Notes under the pieces: model-generated | Seen by the model: the letters and a program-made list of their open reading frames with translations, nothing else | What the model was told of the DNA's origin: nothing | Database searches by the model: none | Program-made: the position numbers and the translations under genes | Part shown: piece after piece, positions 10,596-20,088 of the stretch | How positions within the stretch are numbered: the first letter of the stretch is position 1 | Layout of the letters: each line of letters begins with the position of its first letter | NCBI GenBank assembly: GCA_900073065.1 | Contig: FJOG01000005.1 | Span: forward strand, 682,001-746,000 | From: Phialocephala subalpina | Taxonomy: Eukaryota > Ascomycota > Leotiomycetes > Helotiales > Mollisiaceae | Length of the DNA: 64,000 nt | Reading direction: 5' to 3'

Positions 10596-10883
10596 TTATG
10601 CCTGCTTTGAAACTTCTCCTTTGGTCGTCACCTCAGGGTGCTTAACCTTAGTGGCTGTTAAATTGATTGTCTCTACAAGATAATCTTTCCAACCTTTCCC
10701 AAATGAGAGTCGCTCAGCTATCGGTTCCCGAGATAGCGTATCCTTGATGTAAGGAGAAGGATATGCATGCGGCCAGGTATCCTCGGAACATACTACAATG
10801 TCAAATGCGACGCGCACGTGACCTGCATCGCTGACATCGTTGGTGAGATATTCCGCAGTCTTCTGACGGGTGAAAAAGGCGAG
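10596..10883 (-). other. Possible orphan C-terminal exon or gene relic
   Basis: A 96-codon open frame ends at a TAA at 10596 and has no ATG of its own. Its left edge follows a possible AATAG acceptor near 10884. The translation is protein-like (LTNDVSDAGHV, then FDIVVCSEDTWPHAYPSP, then FGKGWKDYLVETINL). I do not recognise the family. Upstream exons on this strand would have to overlap or cross the hairpin at 11045-11206, and I could not connect any. It could be the last exon of a real gene, a pseudogene remnant, or chance. Confidence 0.25.
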
Positions 10884-11044
10884 CTATTGCGGCTGTGGCT
10901 AGATGTCCCTTCCTGTTGTGGCAGCTTCCTCAAGTGTCGTTGGAAATTAGCAGTGCTGAGTGTCCCTTCCTCACTACCTCCTCTTGCAGTGCAACCCCAC
11001 ACAATACCTTCCTCAATCACCAAACATGCCTTCCCAACGAGACG

Positions 11045-11206
11045 CCTTCCTCTCAATACACAACTTGCCGTTGTACCCACCTTATTCTCCTTCTCCCCTT
11101 AGAAAAAACAGAAATCAAAAAGAAGGGAAAGGAAAAGGCTTTTTTTCTAGGGGAAGAAGGAGAATATAAGGTGGGTACAACGGCAAGTTGTGTATTGAGA
11201 GGAAGG
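11045..11206. repeat. Long near-perfect inverted repeat (hairpin)
   Basis: Arms of about 63-66 bp (11045-11107 and 11141-11206) are reverse complements, apart from a 2-bp insertion and one or two small differences near the loop. They enclose a purine-rich loop of about 33 bp. The left arm begins CCTTCCTCTCAATACACAAC and the right arm ends with its complement. No target duplication is visible outside the arms. A transcript across it would fold into a stem of about 65 bp. It could be a foldback element, a recent inverted duplication, or a small-RNA precursor. Confidence 0.85.
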
Positions 11207-12645
11207 TCCCTTATAAACATCTCTACCTTCAAGCCACTGATAATGTAATGTATCTCAGCAGTCTTATCGATCGCGTTCTAAGCTCCTCGATGTCGTCCCC
11301 GTCCGAATTGCAGCTTACTGAGCGCTCCCAGCCAGTTCCATCGGAACAGCATCACACACAAACGCGCCAGAATGGCTTCTCATAAGGCTCACGTCCTTCG
11401 AATTCATGTCAATCGGCAATTATTTTTGCTCTGTACTCGAGCTTCACTCATCGCCCAAAGTTCGACACGATCCTATCGCCAGCCGTGTCTTGACGAGCGT
11501 GTCGAAGAAGGTAGGGAAGCGTCCTCAACGTACTCCTTCCCTGACTGAAATTGTTCCCGGAACCAGCCTCATTCTCGCAGCTTCGGTGGCAACGACTCTG
11601 CAGCGAACGCCTACCTGCCTCCTGCTGGCAACGTGCCCTCTTCAGCTCAAGCAGCTTCTTCTCAAATTCGAGTGATGCCCGTACCAAAAGCGCCTTACAC
11701 GCTCTCTGGCAATGCTTTCGACGCGGTAGCTATACTATAGCAAGCGATACAACTACTCAGTCCAACACAAGCAACTTCAAATCACCTCTTCTCTAATCAA
11801 AGAGATGGTATCAGCGAAGTGGCATGCCTTCCAAGCTCTTCGCACCTGGGCAATGCGGACATTCTACTTCACCTCCCTGGTCCACCGTACCCTAGCAATG
11901 TTAATCCCGAGTATTTCTGTCAAGCTCCTCCTTTATCCGGAACCGCTTCTCATACTCGTCTTCTTCTCTTTCTTCCTACTCTTCCTCATGCCCCATATCT
12001 CTCTTCCTTTCCAGCTCATCTTCATCTCCTACATAAATTACATAATGTCTGTCGATCTCCCTATCTTTATCCACATCCCATCGATTCGTCCGGTTGTCAC
12101 GGGCATCCTGCTCATCAGGATCCTGTCCGTCAAAGTGGAAGCATGGAGGCGTACACATTTAATAAGGGTGTCGGTGATATTCCATTCGTCTAGTGCTGTG
12201 TTACAGCTTCATGTGTCAAAACTTCATAGTTCTCAAAGTAGCCGCAGCAATCTAGATAACGGTGCCACCACAAACACTTATGACTATACGTACGTGTTGT
12301 GATACATGTTGTTGTGTATGTGTCTTTCAATTCCTACCCCGCTGCAAACTTGAATCCACAGTGAGGCTAATAATTCTTCTCTGAGCAATTGGGATATTTT
12401 ATATGTCTATATGAGCTCCCTCTGCGCCCTTGATCTTGCGTATCTTCTCGCTAGGATGTACCTCGTTGGCCAGGACTTTGGGATGCTCCAGAGCATTCCC
12501 TTACAGTTTTTTCCTGATATTATTGTACCTTCCATCTCGTGGTTTCTATTTAATTTACAATTCCTAGCAGTCCTTTATGCCATCATATATCGTCGCAGCG
12601 CAGGCGGACGGCAATTGTCGGAGTTGGCCACACAGGCAGCCTAGC
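11207..12645. other. Intergenic, no supported gene
   Basis: Pyrimidine-rich stretches on the + strand (about 11940-12080) give long open frames rich in Leu/Ser/Phe/Pro without domain signals. A weak minus-strand helical frame near 11448-11735 has no ATG. Nothing else is supportable. Confidence 0.4.
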
Positions 12646-13951
12646 TTAATCACCAGACATCACACCCTCTATCCATACCTTCACTTTCTCAGCAATGCTT
12701 TCGCTGTGCCCTGGAAACTGTCAGTTGCGCCTCCAAGATGGCAGGGAATAGCTTACGTATGCAAAATCCATGATCAATACCATTCTCATCTATCATCATA
12801 GTGGGCTTGGAACTCGAGGTCTCGTCTTCTATTCGGCCTCTTGCTGCTATTAAAGCATCGCGGGTGTGATTCGCAACCCAGTGGTCCTGAAGAGTTTGGT
12901 TAGCTGCAAAGTTTCGTTTACTTTGGGCGGGGAAATGTACATTTTCACCAAAGTAGAAGATCAGCCTAGGAATTTGTCGTTTCTGGTCCAGCTCTTCGTG
13001 TTCAATTCCCCATATGTCCTGGTCCCACCGATCCTCAGTAATTGTATCCATCTCATCCTTTGCCATGTGTCTGTCACAAATTAGCTGGTTCCTTTCAGGA
13101 CGAATAACGACTTCCTTACAGTGCTTGCCAGATCCCCATCCTACTTTTCAAGAACCTTGCCGTTACATCCGCAGCATCGCTTGGCATCCGAGTCACGAAA
13201 CCAACAAGCCATTTTAACACCGACCTATACCCAAGATCTCGGTGTCAGTATTCCTATTCCAAGTAGTTCAAAGAGGAGGAGAGGAGAGTGTTCTACGAGT
13301 CTCGGGACATTCAAGGCTCTCGAAACAAAGAGGAAAGGGGAGTATTGCTCTGAGAAGGGCATACCTCGGTGCCACCGAGACCAGCGCTTTTGCAACGGAA
13401 CTTGCTCTCTTTGCAAAGTCAGGAATTCGAAAGAGGGTGCTGATCTTGACGCCGCTTGGAGATTGTGCGATATGCGTAACAGTCGGAAACAGCAGGATGC
13501 CCGCTCGGATATCGATAATTGACAAGGATTTTCGAAGACGTGTGATGAGTTCGAGTAGGATATAAGAGCCAACAGAATGGCCGATGACGATGATGATGTC
13601 GTATGGCTGGCCTTGCCGGGGTCCAGAGGGTATTCGTTGAGCTTGAAGTGATTGCAACGAGATGTTGATTTGCTCTTCTAGACTGTATGGTGATGATCGA
13701 CTGGAATGTTTTTCCCAATCCTCGAATCCAGCCAAGGATTGCCCGTGAATGTGGAAATGATTTGGAGAATTGTGCTTGGATCCTAATAATAAGTTGTACA
13801 AAGTTGCTAGGAAGGTGTCGTAGTAAGCGATGAGGCCTGGGTTTCCCGTGATGAAGTAGATGAGGGTATATGTTGCAGATGGATCATCCGCAATTGGTCG
13901 GTAAGAGATCTCTGATATCGAGTTCCAGGTGTCAGACTTCATGGAGGACAT
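12646..13951 (-). CDS. Lipid droplet-associated hydrolase (LDAH/DUF2305-type serine hydrolase)
   Basis: Five exons (13951-13327, 13237-13120, 13070-12941, 12886-12757, 12710-12646) sum to 1068 nt, or 355 residues, about the family length. The core has an early strand FITGNPGLIAYYDTF and the nucleophile elbow VIGHSVGSY, with Ser at about 126. The middle region contains RFLKSRMGIWQAL and AKDEMDTITEDRW. The catalytic-His region is GIDHGFC near the C-terminus, and the end reads SESIAEKVKVWIEGVM. This matches the LDAH alpha/beta hydrolases of lipid-droplet surfaces, which act on sterol or neutral-lipid esters. Introns 2-4 have good signals (GTAAGG/GACAG, GTACAT/TTCAG, GTAAGC/TCCAG). Intron 1 (13238-13326) has a weak GTTTCG donor and is the least certain. 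The gene is divergent from the SNF2-type gene to its right. Confidence 0.85.
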
Positions 13952-14905
13952 TTTTTGTGATGCGTTGTGAGGATCCTGATGCAGTACACAGCGTCAATCT
14001 CCCAGCCTTGGCTGGACTTCCTGAAGCCAACTTTTGTAAGCAAGGAGGATCGTTGGCGGATACCAGGAGATTTTACCGAATAGTATTTCTGCCTAAGCTT
14101 CCTCAATTGTCCTTCACAGGCTGGGAGATTGAAACGTTGGGTGTGGATGCCTCGGGACATCCACGTTTGTGAGGAAATTTAGAATGCTTTCAACGTTGTC
14201 TCATACCCCGCAACATGGCACAGAAACTCCATACATGTGATAACAAGTAGCTGTGAATTGGTAGAACGTCTAAGTGCACATTCGTGAACCTTGGATTCGA
14301 GTCAAGGACACTGACACGTGATTTAAGTACTAGTCTCATTTGACTTAGCTCTCGCTTAGTTAGCCAGGATCTAAAATACACTGTTCTGGAAAACGCGCCT
14401 CTGCACAGCTCAGCACTGGCGAGGAAATCACAACTCCATACCACACCTCAACCGCGAAGCACCGCGAACGCTGCCGTCGCGAAAGCTCCCCCTCACCTCG
14501 AGATCAACACACCGTGTTGTTCAGCACATTGTATTGTGCAGGCTCATCGCCCGCATTGCCCTCATTTGAGGCCGGTTCACGCGCCTGCCTATTTTCGCGC
14601 CCATCTACTTCGATCCATCAATCAATCATCGAGACCAAGGGCACATCGCGCGTAACGCATCTCGAAAAAGTATCAACACCAAGACGCCTACCCAGACATC
14701 TTGCCTCGACACCTTCTTCGACTGCCCAACACCCGATTCGATACCTGGGCATTGCCGCCTCCGGTTACGTATTCACCTTTACCATTCACGGTCATCTCAA
14801 CTATCAAACCTGATGCGCAAGGCTGGGCCCTGATACATGCGCAGCGGACAACATTAAGAACTACGAAAGTCTGCCACGACTGTACACATACTGCTTCTCG
14901 CAAAG
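13952..14905. other. Divergent promoter region between LDAH-like and SNF2-type genes
   Basis: About 950 bp separates the two start codons. Pyrimidine-rich, CA-rich sequence just before 14906 looks like a long 5'-UTR of the remodeller. A tRNA-like patch at 14245-14320 was examined and rejected. Confidence 0.4.
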
Positions 14906-17900
14906 ATGGCGACCACCCAAACCGCGCCTGCTGTTCAGCAGCCAGGTAGCCTTACGGCTTTGCCCTTCAACCAGCAGGGGATGAAGGATCTTTTCAATGT
15001 AGGTCCTGTCCAAGCGCATCATACACAACCCTTCGATCTGAACGAAGATCATGCTAACCTTTTCAAGAAATTTAAGCAGATGAAGGAGTCCGGCGTCTCG
15101 GAAAAAGATCCCGAATTCCAACGAGTCTATCGAGAGCTGTCACAACTTCAACAAGCCCGAGCCTTTAATGCGCATCGTGTTCAAGTACAACAGCAGCAGA
15201 TGCTTAGCCAACAACAAAGTGCCAATACGGCCGCGGCCAATGGCGCGAACGGTACACATACTGCGTCAGCTTCGACTTCCTTACCTACCTCCCAACCCTC
15301 GACAAGCACATCTCTTGGCCCCTCAGCTATTCCAGCTACGGCCGCGAACGCTGCTGCAGCAGCTGCCACACAAAAGGGCGGAGTTCCTCGAACAACCCCA
15401 GCTGGAAGCGGATATTTCACACAAGCGCAGTTGGGTATACTCAAGCACCAGATTTACGCCTTCAAGTGTTTGTCGAAGAACATGGGCATTCCTCAAGCTA
15501 CTCAAGAGCAACTCTTTGCGGCCCAGCAAAAGAAGTCTCCTGTCGCTGAGCAATCCGTAGAAGCCCCTTCCAAGGTCGGAGATGCGGCGCCCTCTACCAA
15601 TGGTGACGTGGAGAAGAAGCCTGTCCTGAAGCAGCATGAGTATACTGGATTCAAGTCTCCTCATGCAGGTCTATCTACGAAAATCAGCTATTCTGTACAC
15701 AGATATCGTGACAAGCGACCATTGATTCCTAGCACTATGCCATCTGGAGTCAATCTGGACAAGGTCCGACATGAGCGAGAGATGGTCATATACAACCGTA
15801 TGCAAGCCAGATTACAGGAACTGCGCTCTATTCCGGCCAACATTGCTCATATCGATGTTCGCAACGACGAACTTGTCGCAGAAGATACCCTGAAGCGTAA
15901 GGCATTGATTGAGATGAAGATGCTTGGTCTATTCCAAAAGCAACGGAACATGCGTGAGAGAATCGGACGCCAAATGATTCAGTACGACAACCTTGCCATG
16001 ACTGCCAATCGAAGCCATTACCGCCGAATGAAGAAGCAGTCGTTGAGAGAAGCCCGCATCACCGAGAAGCTCGAGAAGCAACAACGAGATGCCCGTGAGA
16101 CTCGCGAGAAGAAGAAGCACATCGATTACCTTCAGGCTGTTCTTAATCATGCTCGCGAAGTCAACACGGCTGCGGCGAACCAACGACAGAAGATGCAGAA
16201 GTTGGGCAGAATGATGATGACTCAACATCAGAACATCGAGAAGGAAGAGCAGAAGAGAATTGAGCGAACCGCCAAGCAGCGTCTCCAAGCTTTGAAGTCG
16301 AACGATGAAGAGGCATATCTCAAGTTGCTTGACCAAGCCAAGGATACCCGTATCACTCACCTCCTTCGCCAGACCGATGGCTTTTTGTCCCAGCTTGCCT
16401 CCTCCGTCAAAGAACAACAGCGAAAGGCTGCCGAACGTTATGGAGACAATGCCGACGAGTTTTTGGATGACGACTCGGACGATGACGAAGAGGAAGAGCA
16501 AGATACTCGAAAGATCGACTACTATGCTGTTGCTCATCGTATCAAGGAAGAGGTCAATGCTCAGCCAACCATTTTGGTTGGTGGTACGCTCAAGGAGTAT
16601 CAATTGAAGGGTCTCCAATGGATGATCTCGCTGTACAACAACAACCTCAACGGTATCCTTGCAGATGAGATGGGTCTCGGCAAGACTATTCAGACTATCA
16701 GTTTGATCACCTATCTCATCGAGCAGAAGAAGCAAAACGGTCCCTTCCTGGTCATTGTTCCCCTTAGTACCTTGACCAATTGGAACCTGGAATTCGAGAA
16801 GTGGGCACCATCTGTCGCAAAGGTTGTTTACAAGGGACCACCAAACCAACGTAAACAACAACAACAGCAGATCCGCTATGGTAACTTCCAAGTTCTCTTG
16901 ACGACCTACGAGTATATCATTAAGGATAGACCTATTCTCAGCAAGATCAAGTGGATTCATATGATCATCGACGAAGGTCACCGCATGAAGAACTCGTCCT
17001 CCAAGCTCAGTGCCACTCTCACTCAGTACTACAGCACACGATATCGCCTCATTCTCACCGGAACTCCTCTCCAAAACAACCTTCCTGAGCTGTGGGCTCT
17101 TCTCAACTTCGTTCTCCCTACAATCTTTAAGTCCGTGAAGTCTTTCGACGAGTGGTTCAACACACCCTTTGCGAATACTGGTGGTCAAGACAAGATGGAG
17201 TTGACTGAAGAAGAACAAATTCTCGTCATTCGCCGTCTGCACAAGGTTTTGCGACCATTCTTGCTCCGTCGTCTCAAGAAGGATGTCGAGAAGGATTTGC
17301 CTGACAAGACTGAGAAGGTCATCAAGTGCAAATTCTCTTCCCTGCAAGCTCGTCTCTACAAGCAGATGGTTACTCACAACAAGCTTGTTGTCAGCGATGG
17401 CAAGGGCGGAAAGACTGGTGCTCGTGGTCTCAGCAACATGATCATGCAGCTGCGAAAGCTTTGCAATCATCCATTTGTCTTCGACGAAGTTGAGAATCAA
17501 ATGAATCCAACTAGCACCAGCAACGATTTGTTGTGGCGAACCGCAGGCAAATTTGAACTTCTCGACCGTGTCCTCCCGAAGTACCAGGCTACTGGCCACA
17601 GAGTCTTGATGTTCTTCCAAATGACTGCTATCATGGATATCATGGAGGACTTCCTGCGTTATCGTGGAATTCAGTTCTTGCGATTGGACGGTACTACCAA
17701 ATCCGATGATCGTTCCGATCTTCTTCGCGAGTTCAATGCTCCAGATTCACCATACTTCATGTTCTTGCTCTCCACTCGCGCCGGTGGTCTAGGTCTGAAC
17801 TTGCAAACTGCTGATACGGTCATCATCTACGATTCTGATTGGAATCCCCATCAAGATTTGCAAGCCCAGGATCGTGCTCATCGCATTGGCCAGAAGAATG

Positions 17901-19294
17901 AGGTCCGCATTCTGAGACTCATCAGCTCCAATTCCGTGGAGGAGAAGATCTTAGAGCGTGCCAAGTACAAGCTCGACATGGACGGCAAGGTTATTCAAGC
18001 CGGTCGTTTCGATAACAAGTCCTCAGAAACCGATCGTGATGCAATGCTTCGAGTCATGTTGGAGACTGCGGATGCTGCCGAGAGCTTGGAGCAAGAAGAG
18101 ATGGATGACGAGGATCTCAACATGATCTTAGCTCGCTCAGACGATGAACTCGTCGTCTTCCAGAAGATGGACGAGGAGAGAGCCAAGGACCCCGTTTATG
18201 GAAATGGCGCTGGATCCAAGCGCGTTCCTCGCCTTATGGCCGAGAGCGAGCTTCCTGAGATCTATATGTCCGATGGCAACCCTATCTCTGATGAGCCTGA
18301 AGAAATCAAGGGACGTGGTGCTCGTGAGCGAACTCGTGTTAAGTATGATGATGGTCTGACTGAGGAGCAATGGCTCATGGCTGTCGATGATGATGAGGAT
18401 AGTCCGGAAGCTGCAGCTGCTCGTAAGCAAGCCAGAAAGGACCGTCGTGAGCAAAATCGATTGAAGAGAGCTGGCCAAATCCCAGGTTCTATCGAGAACT
18501 CACCTGAAGGCAGTCGTGCTAGTACAGAGGAGCCCGAACCAACACCAAAGAAGAAGGGACGCAAGGGTGCTAAGGACAAGCGAAAGGCTGAGGATGAGGA
18601 TGTCGACGATGAACCCCCTGCTAAGCGAAAGCGCGGAGGCCCCAGCCGTCCAAGCAAAGGAGCTGCAACCAATGGCGATAGCATGAGCCCTCAGCATCGA
18701 GCAACTCTTCAGCGCAGTCTACGAAATGTTCATGATGCTCTCTTGGGTTTGACATCCGACTCCGATGCTGGTTCGGACGGTTCGTCATCGTCCAGCGGAC
18801 CTCGAGCCATCATTGGTCCATTCCTGAAGTTGGTGAAGAAGAGCGAATGGCCCGATTACTACGCTATCATCGAGAAACCAATTTCCATGGCAGAAATTGA
18901 CAAGAAGATTAAGAAGGACCAGTACTCCAGTCTTGCAGAGCTGAGACAGGACGTTGCGACACTTGCCAAGAATGCAAAGCAATACAATGAGGATGGTAGC
19001 ATGCTCTATCTCGATGCCGTCGCTATTGACGTAAGTCACTTTGCACATACCCCAGATTTGAAAATCACTGACCAGTGGAAGAATGCCTGCGATTCTCTCA
19101 TCCGCGACGAGATAGCTGAACACCCGGAACTTGGCGATCGCGACGACTCATCTCGAAATGGAGGCTCAACTGCTCCCACTACCAATGCAGGAACTCCTAT
19201 GCCACAAGCAGCCAGTACCAAGCTGAAGCTCACATTCAACGGCTCTCAACAGGCAAATGGTGGCGGCAGTGGTACTCAGAGTGATAATGAGTAG
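14906..19294 (+). CDS. STH1: SNF2-family ATP-dependent chromatin remodeller (Snf2/Sth1 type)
   Basis: Two exons (14906-19030 and 19076-19294) encode about 1447 residues. The intron 19031-19075 (GTAAGT...CACTGAC..CAG, 45 bp) is stop-free and lies inside the bromodomain. Domains in order: a QLQ motif at about 170-205 (FTQAQLGILKHQIYAFK); an HSA helix at about 340-440; and a bipartite helicase with Walker A DEMGLGKT at about 588, DEGH at about 690, LTGTPLQN at about 718 and motif VI QAQDRAHRIGQ at about 985. A SnAC-like region follows at about 1030-1110, then a Lys-rich linker. The bromodomain at about 1300-1390 has WPDYYAIIEKP and the Asn of QYNED. It is the catalytic ATPase of an RSC/SWI-SNF complex in the nucleus. 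The length fits Sth1/Snf21 better than Snf2, but that choice is uncertain. CTR9 follows on the same strand. Confidence 0.93.
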   Translation: MATTQTAPAVQQPGSLTALPFNQQGMKDLFNVGPVQAHHTQPFDLNEDHANLFKKFKQMKESGVSEKDPEFQRVYRELSQLQQARAFNAHRVQVQQQQMLSQQQSANTAAANGANGTHTASASTSLPTSQPSTSTSLGPSAIPATAANAAAAAATQKGGVPRTTPAGSGYFTQAQLGILKHQIYAFKCLSKNMGIPQATQEQLFAAQQKKSPVAEQSVEAPSKVGDAAPSTNGDVEKKPVLKQHEYTGFKSPHAGLSTKISYSVHRYRDKRPLIPSTMPSGVNLDKVRHEREMVIYNRMQARLQELRSIPANIAHIDVRNDELVAEDTLKRKALIEMKMLGLFQKQRNMRERIGRQMIQYDNLAMTANRSHYRRMKKQSLREARITEKLEKQQRDARETREKKKHIDYLQAVLNHAREVNTAAANQRQKMQKLGRMMMTQHQNIEKEEQKRIERTAKQRLQALKSNDEEAYLKLLDQAKDTRITHLLRQTDGFLSQLASSVKEQQRKAAERYGDNADEFLDDDSDDDEEEEQDTRKIDYYAVAHRIKEEVNAQPTILVGGTLKEYQLKGLQWMISLYNNNLNGILADEMGLGKTIQTISLITYLIEQKKQNGPFLVIVPLSTLTNWNLEFEKWAPSVAKVVYKGPPNQRKQQQQQIRYGNFQVLLTTYEYIIKDRPILSKIKWIHMIIDEGHRMKNSSSKLSATLTQYYSTRYRLILTGTPLQNNLPELWALLNFVLPTIFKSVKSFDEWFNTPFANTGGQDKMELTEEEQILVIRRLHKVLRPFLLRRLKKDVEKDLPDKTEKVIKCKFSSLQARLYKQMVTHNKLVVSDGKGGKTGARGLSNMIMQLRKLCNHPFVFDEVENQMNPTSTSNDLLWRTAGKFELLDRVLPKYQATGHRVLMFFQMTAIMDIMEDFLRYRGIQFLRLDGTTKSDDRSDLLREFNAPDSPYFMFLLSTRAGGLGLNLQTADTVIIYDSDWNPHQDLQAQDRAHRIGQKNEVRILRLISSNSVEEKILERAKYKLDMDGKVIQAGRFDNKSSETDRDAMLRVMLETADAAESLEQEEMDDEDLNMILARSDDELVVFQKMDEERAKDPVYGNGAGSKRVPRLMAESELPEIYMSDGNPISDEPEEIKGRGARERTRVKYDDGLTEEQWLMAVDDDEDSPEAAAARKQARKDRREQNRLKRAGQIPGSIENSPEGSRASTEEPEPTPKKKGRKGAKDKRKAEDEDVDDEPPAKRKRGGPSRPSKGAATNGDSMSPQHRATLQRSLRNVHDALLGLTSDSDAGSDGSSSSSGPRAIIGPFLKLVKKSEWPDYYAIIEKPISMAEIDKKIKKDQYSSLAELRQDVATLAKNAKQYNEDGSMLYLDAVAIDVSHFAHTPDLKITDQWKNACDSLIRDEIAEHPELGDRDDSSRNGGSTAPTTNAGTPMPQAASTKLKLTFNGSQQANGGGSGTQSDNE

Positions 19295-20088
19295 ATGCAT
19301 TTCTACACACTTGATGCGTTCTGACTTTACGACGGGGTTCTGGTGTTTTCGGAAGATATGCATACTTGCGTTAGCTGTGTTATTGGGGCGGTTGGCGTTC
19401 ATTTGGAGATGATGGCATTTGAGGAAAAACCTCTTATGTGACACGGCGATGCAAACATGCTAGCTGTAGACTGTACTGTAATAGATAAGCGACTAAACTT
19501 GCATGGCCTGTAAAATGTAGATTTGACAAAATCCTTCCTTCCTAGGTTACTACCGATGATTCTCACCAACTTCAGTCCGCTGCCTAATTCGAAGAAAGTA
19601 ACAGTTTACAGCCTCCGAGAAGTCTCACAGCGTAGAGTCCCAGTCATCTATCTACGTACGACTCGACTACCCAAAACCAAGTATTGGGTCGACTGGATTC
19701 AATTGAAGGTGGTGTTATTTTCTAGCCAAAGCCGGTGAGGCGTCCTTGTGTTCTGTTTTGCCAGGCTTGGTGTTGTTGATCTTAAATAGGCTTGGCGTTG
19801 AACCTTAATCCCTTGCAAGACGCGCGACATTTGTCCATTCAGAAAGTTGAGTCCCGACAGCCAGCCTCACGCCATCCAACGTCCTCTCAACGAATACCTT
19901 CTGCAACTTCGAAAGCATTTGCATATTTGCCTTCATATTGGCCAGATGCTCTCTCCGTCCTGAGCGCCCCTCTTGCTCTTTCGAAGTTTGTTGCACTTCG
20001 ACGCGCTCCTTACTTTTTATCCTCGACGGCTTCCTTCGACAGCTCCATACACAACAAGTTGACCTCGCGCGCATCGACCTTCGATATA
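19295..20088. other. Terminator of the remodeller gene and 5'-UTR of CTR9
   Basis: The left half is AT-richer and probably contains the 3'-UTR of the SNF2-type gene. From about 19792 the CTR9 frame is open but lacks any in-frame ATG before 20089, so this stretch is taken as leader rather than protein. Confidence 0.5.

Noticed and set aside
11448..11735. Minus-strand frame with a helical Lys/Leu/Arg segment
   Set aside because: No ATG, no splice-linked partner, and it overlaps equally long chance frames on the + strand.
14245..14320. tRNA-like patch with GGTAGAAC and GGATTCGAGTC
   Set aside because: D-stem and T-stem do not pair properly, the T-loop length is wrong and no acceptor stem closes it.
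15929..17620. 563-codon open frame antisense to the SNF2-type gene
   Set aside because: Shadow of the strongly biased coding frame on the + strand; the real product has all helicase motifs.
19792..20088. In-frame N-terminal extension of CTR9
   Set aside because: Begins at a TTG with no ATG before 20089, and the sequence lacks CTR9-like features.
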